Positions 21,843-23,016 of a stretch of 23,016 nt of DNA are shown here, piece by piece. Under the pieces are notes generated by a model. That model saw nothing but the letters and a program-made list of their open reading frames with translations. It had not been told where the DNA came from and did no database searches. Numbering within the stretch: the first letter of the stretch is position 1; every line of letters starts with the position of its first letter. The translations under genes and the position numbers were made by a program. Source of the stretch: Spirochaetia bacterium (GTDB lineage: Bacteria > Spirochaetota > Spirochaetia > Treponematales > Breznakiellaceae). The DNA is taken from assembly GCA_025997655.1 (NCBI GenBank), contig BNUW01000022.1:1-23016 (forward strand), in the 5' to 3' direction.

Positions 21843-23016
21843 ATGGAGCGTAGGTTAACCGGGCAGCTTGCCGCCTGGAAGGATAATCCCGGCAAAAAAC
21901 CCCTCATCCTCAAGGGGGTCAGGCAATGCGGCAAAACATGGCTCCTCAAGGAATTCGGCGAAAAATACTACAATGATACGGCGTATTTTAACTTTGAGGG
22001 TAATGAACCCCTGCACGCACGGTTTTCAGGGGACCTGGATGTGCGCCGTATCATCACGGAACTGGGGGTTTACCGGCAAAAAACCATTGAGCCCGGAAAA
22101 ACCCTGCTCATCTTTGACGAAATTCAATTCTGCGGCCGGGCGCTGAGTTCCCTGAAATATTTTTGCGAAGATGCCCCGGAATATCACATCGTCTGCGCAG
22201 GTTCCCTTTTAGGGCTGGCTCTATCAGGGCCGCTGGCATTTCCCGTGGGCAAAGTAGATTTTCTAACCCTTCGCCCCCTGAGCTTTTATGAATTTCTCCT
22301 TGCCAACGGAGAGGCCCTGCTTTGTGAGCTTCTTGCACAGGTTCCCGCAACGGCGCCGGTACCGGAACTGTTTGCCGGCAAACTGGAACGGTATGTACGG
22401 ACCTACTATATAACCGGCGGTATGCCCGAGGCGGTAGCAAACTGGATTGTCAGCCGCGATATAGAAAAGCTTGAGGCCGTCCACCGAAAGATACTGGACA
22501 GCTACGAACTGGATTTTGCCAAACACGCTCCGGCCGGAGAGTTCCCCAGGCTGGAGGCGATATGGCATTCTATTCCGGCCCAGTTGGCAAAGGAAAACAG
22601 TAAATTTATTTTCGGTCAGGCTCAGAAGGGACGGCGGGCGAAGGATTTGGAGGATGCCCTGGAATGGCTTCTTGGCGCGGGCCTTGTGTACCGGGTTGCC
22701 AAGGTTGAAAAGCCATTTATGCCCCTGTCATCTTACGCGGACCGGAGTTTCTTCAAGCTCTACATGGCCGATACGGGATTGCTGAGAACCATGGCTGCCC
22801 TTCCCGCAGAAGCCATCCTTGAGCAGATCGATATTTACAAGGAATTCAAGGGCGCCCTGACGGAAAATTATGTGCTTACCGAGTTGGTCAACCTGTATAA
22901 TGAAACGCCCTTTTTCTGGCGCTCCAATAACACTGCTGAAGTTGATTTTATCATCCAGCAAAAACTGGACATTGTTCCTATTGAAGTTAAATCGGAACGG
23001 AATACCAAGGCAAAAT
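21843..23016 (+). CDS. AAA-family ATPase with DUF4143 domain, partial (runs off window)
   Basis: At least 391 residues are open to the window end. Walker A is GVRQCGKTW (about 25-33), Walker B TLLIFDEIQF (about 85-94) and sensor-like CAGSLLGLAL. The C-terminus retains AEVDFIIQQKLDIVPIEVKS, the PD-(D/E)XK-like signature, so only the last few dozen residues are missing. It is a paralogue of the gene at 10554, with shared stretches such as SLKYFC, FPVGKV, FKLYMAD and GALTENYV, but it is diverged throughout, so not a recent duplication. It starts MERRL like its paralogue and has no ribosome site. Its role is unknown; the family is expanded in host-associated anaerobes. It lies downstream of nrdG with its own strong promoter. 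Confidence 0.9.
   Translation, partial: MERRLTGQLAAWKDNPGKKPLILKGVRQCGKTWLLKEFGEKYYNDTAYFNFEGNEPLHARFSGDLDVRRIITELGVYRQKTIEPGKTLLIFDEIQFCGRALSSLKYFCEDAPEYHIVCAGSLLGLALSGPLAFPVGKVDFLTLRPLSFYEFLLANGEALLCELLAQVPATAPVPELFAGKLERYVRTYYITGGMPEAVANWIVSRDIEKLEAVHRKILDSYELDFAKHAPAGEFPRLEAIWHSIPAQLAKENSKFIFGQAQKGRRAKDLEDALEWLLGAGLVYRVAKVEKPFMPLSSYADRSFFKLYMADTGLLRTMAALPAEAILEQIDIYKEFKGALTENYVLTELVNLYNETPFFWRSNNTAEVDFIIQQKLDIVPIEVKSERNTKAK

Overview
The window looks like chromosomal DNA of an anaerobic, GC-rich spirochaete, most likely a termite-gut Treponema (T. primitia / T. azotonutricium type). This is inferred from gene content: a spermidine/putrescine ABC operon, an oxygen-sensitive class III ribonucleotide reductase, a sensory-type [FeFe] hydrogenase paired with a SpoIIE phosphatase, molybdenum-cofactor genes and repeated AAA/DUF4143 ATPases. 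No rRNA gene is present to prove the taxonomy.

Layout. 1-407 is gene-free; its first 240 bases are abnormally G-rich and C-poor and resemble a poor-quality sequence end. 408-821 (-) is a small EamA transporter, divergent from potABCD (896-4863, +). potB is frameshifted at a run of eight G. A minus-strand block follows (4860-7686): an FMN-binding lipoprotein, tcdA, ttcA and a GH73-type glucosaminidase lipoprotein, probably one operon read from 7686 down. 7687-8201 is intergenic and holds a hairpin-rich stretch and a 194-bp MITE-like element. 8202-10485 (+) is a molybdenum-cofactor operon: MobB-like NTPase, moeA and a ModE-like regulator. 10554-11849 is an AAA/DUF4143 ATPase. 11901-14867 is a sensory hydrogenase (HydS-like) followed with no gap by a SpoIIE/PP2C phosphatase. 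14883-15239 (-) is a small membrane protein. A second MITE-like element (15311-15545) lies between it and a minus-strand pair (an unrecognised 675-residue protein and a DUF2804 protein). 18798-21696 (+) is nrdD-nrdG. A second AAA/DUF4143 ATPase begins at 21843 and runs off the window.

Two patterns stand out. First, several genes lack a Shine-Dalgarno and have a sigma-70-like promoter whose -10 ends only 5-8 nt before ATG (8202, 10554, 11901, 21843; less surely 7686 and 18614), which predicts leaderless mRNAs. Second, the two MITE-like elements have related 18-bp perfect terminal repeats (both start CAGG and share CGCATA), 10- and 9-bp target duplications, internal palindromes, and each lies 9 nt beyond the -35 box of a predicted promoter. 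The gene set as a whole suggests a hydrogen-rich anaerobic niche with hydrogen sensing, glycyl-radical nucleotide reduction and molybdoenzyme maturation.
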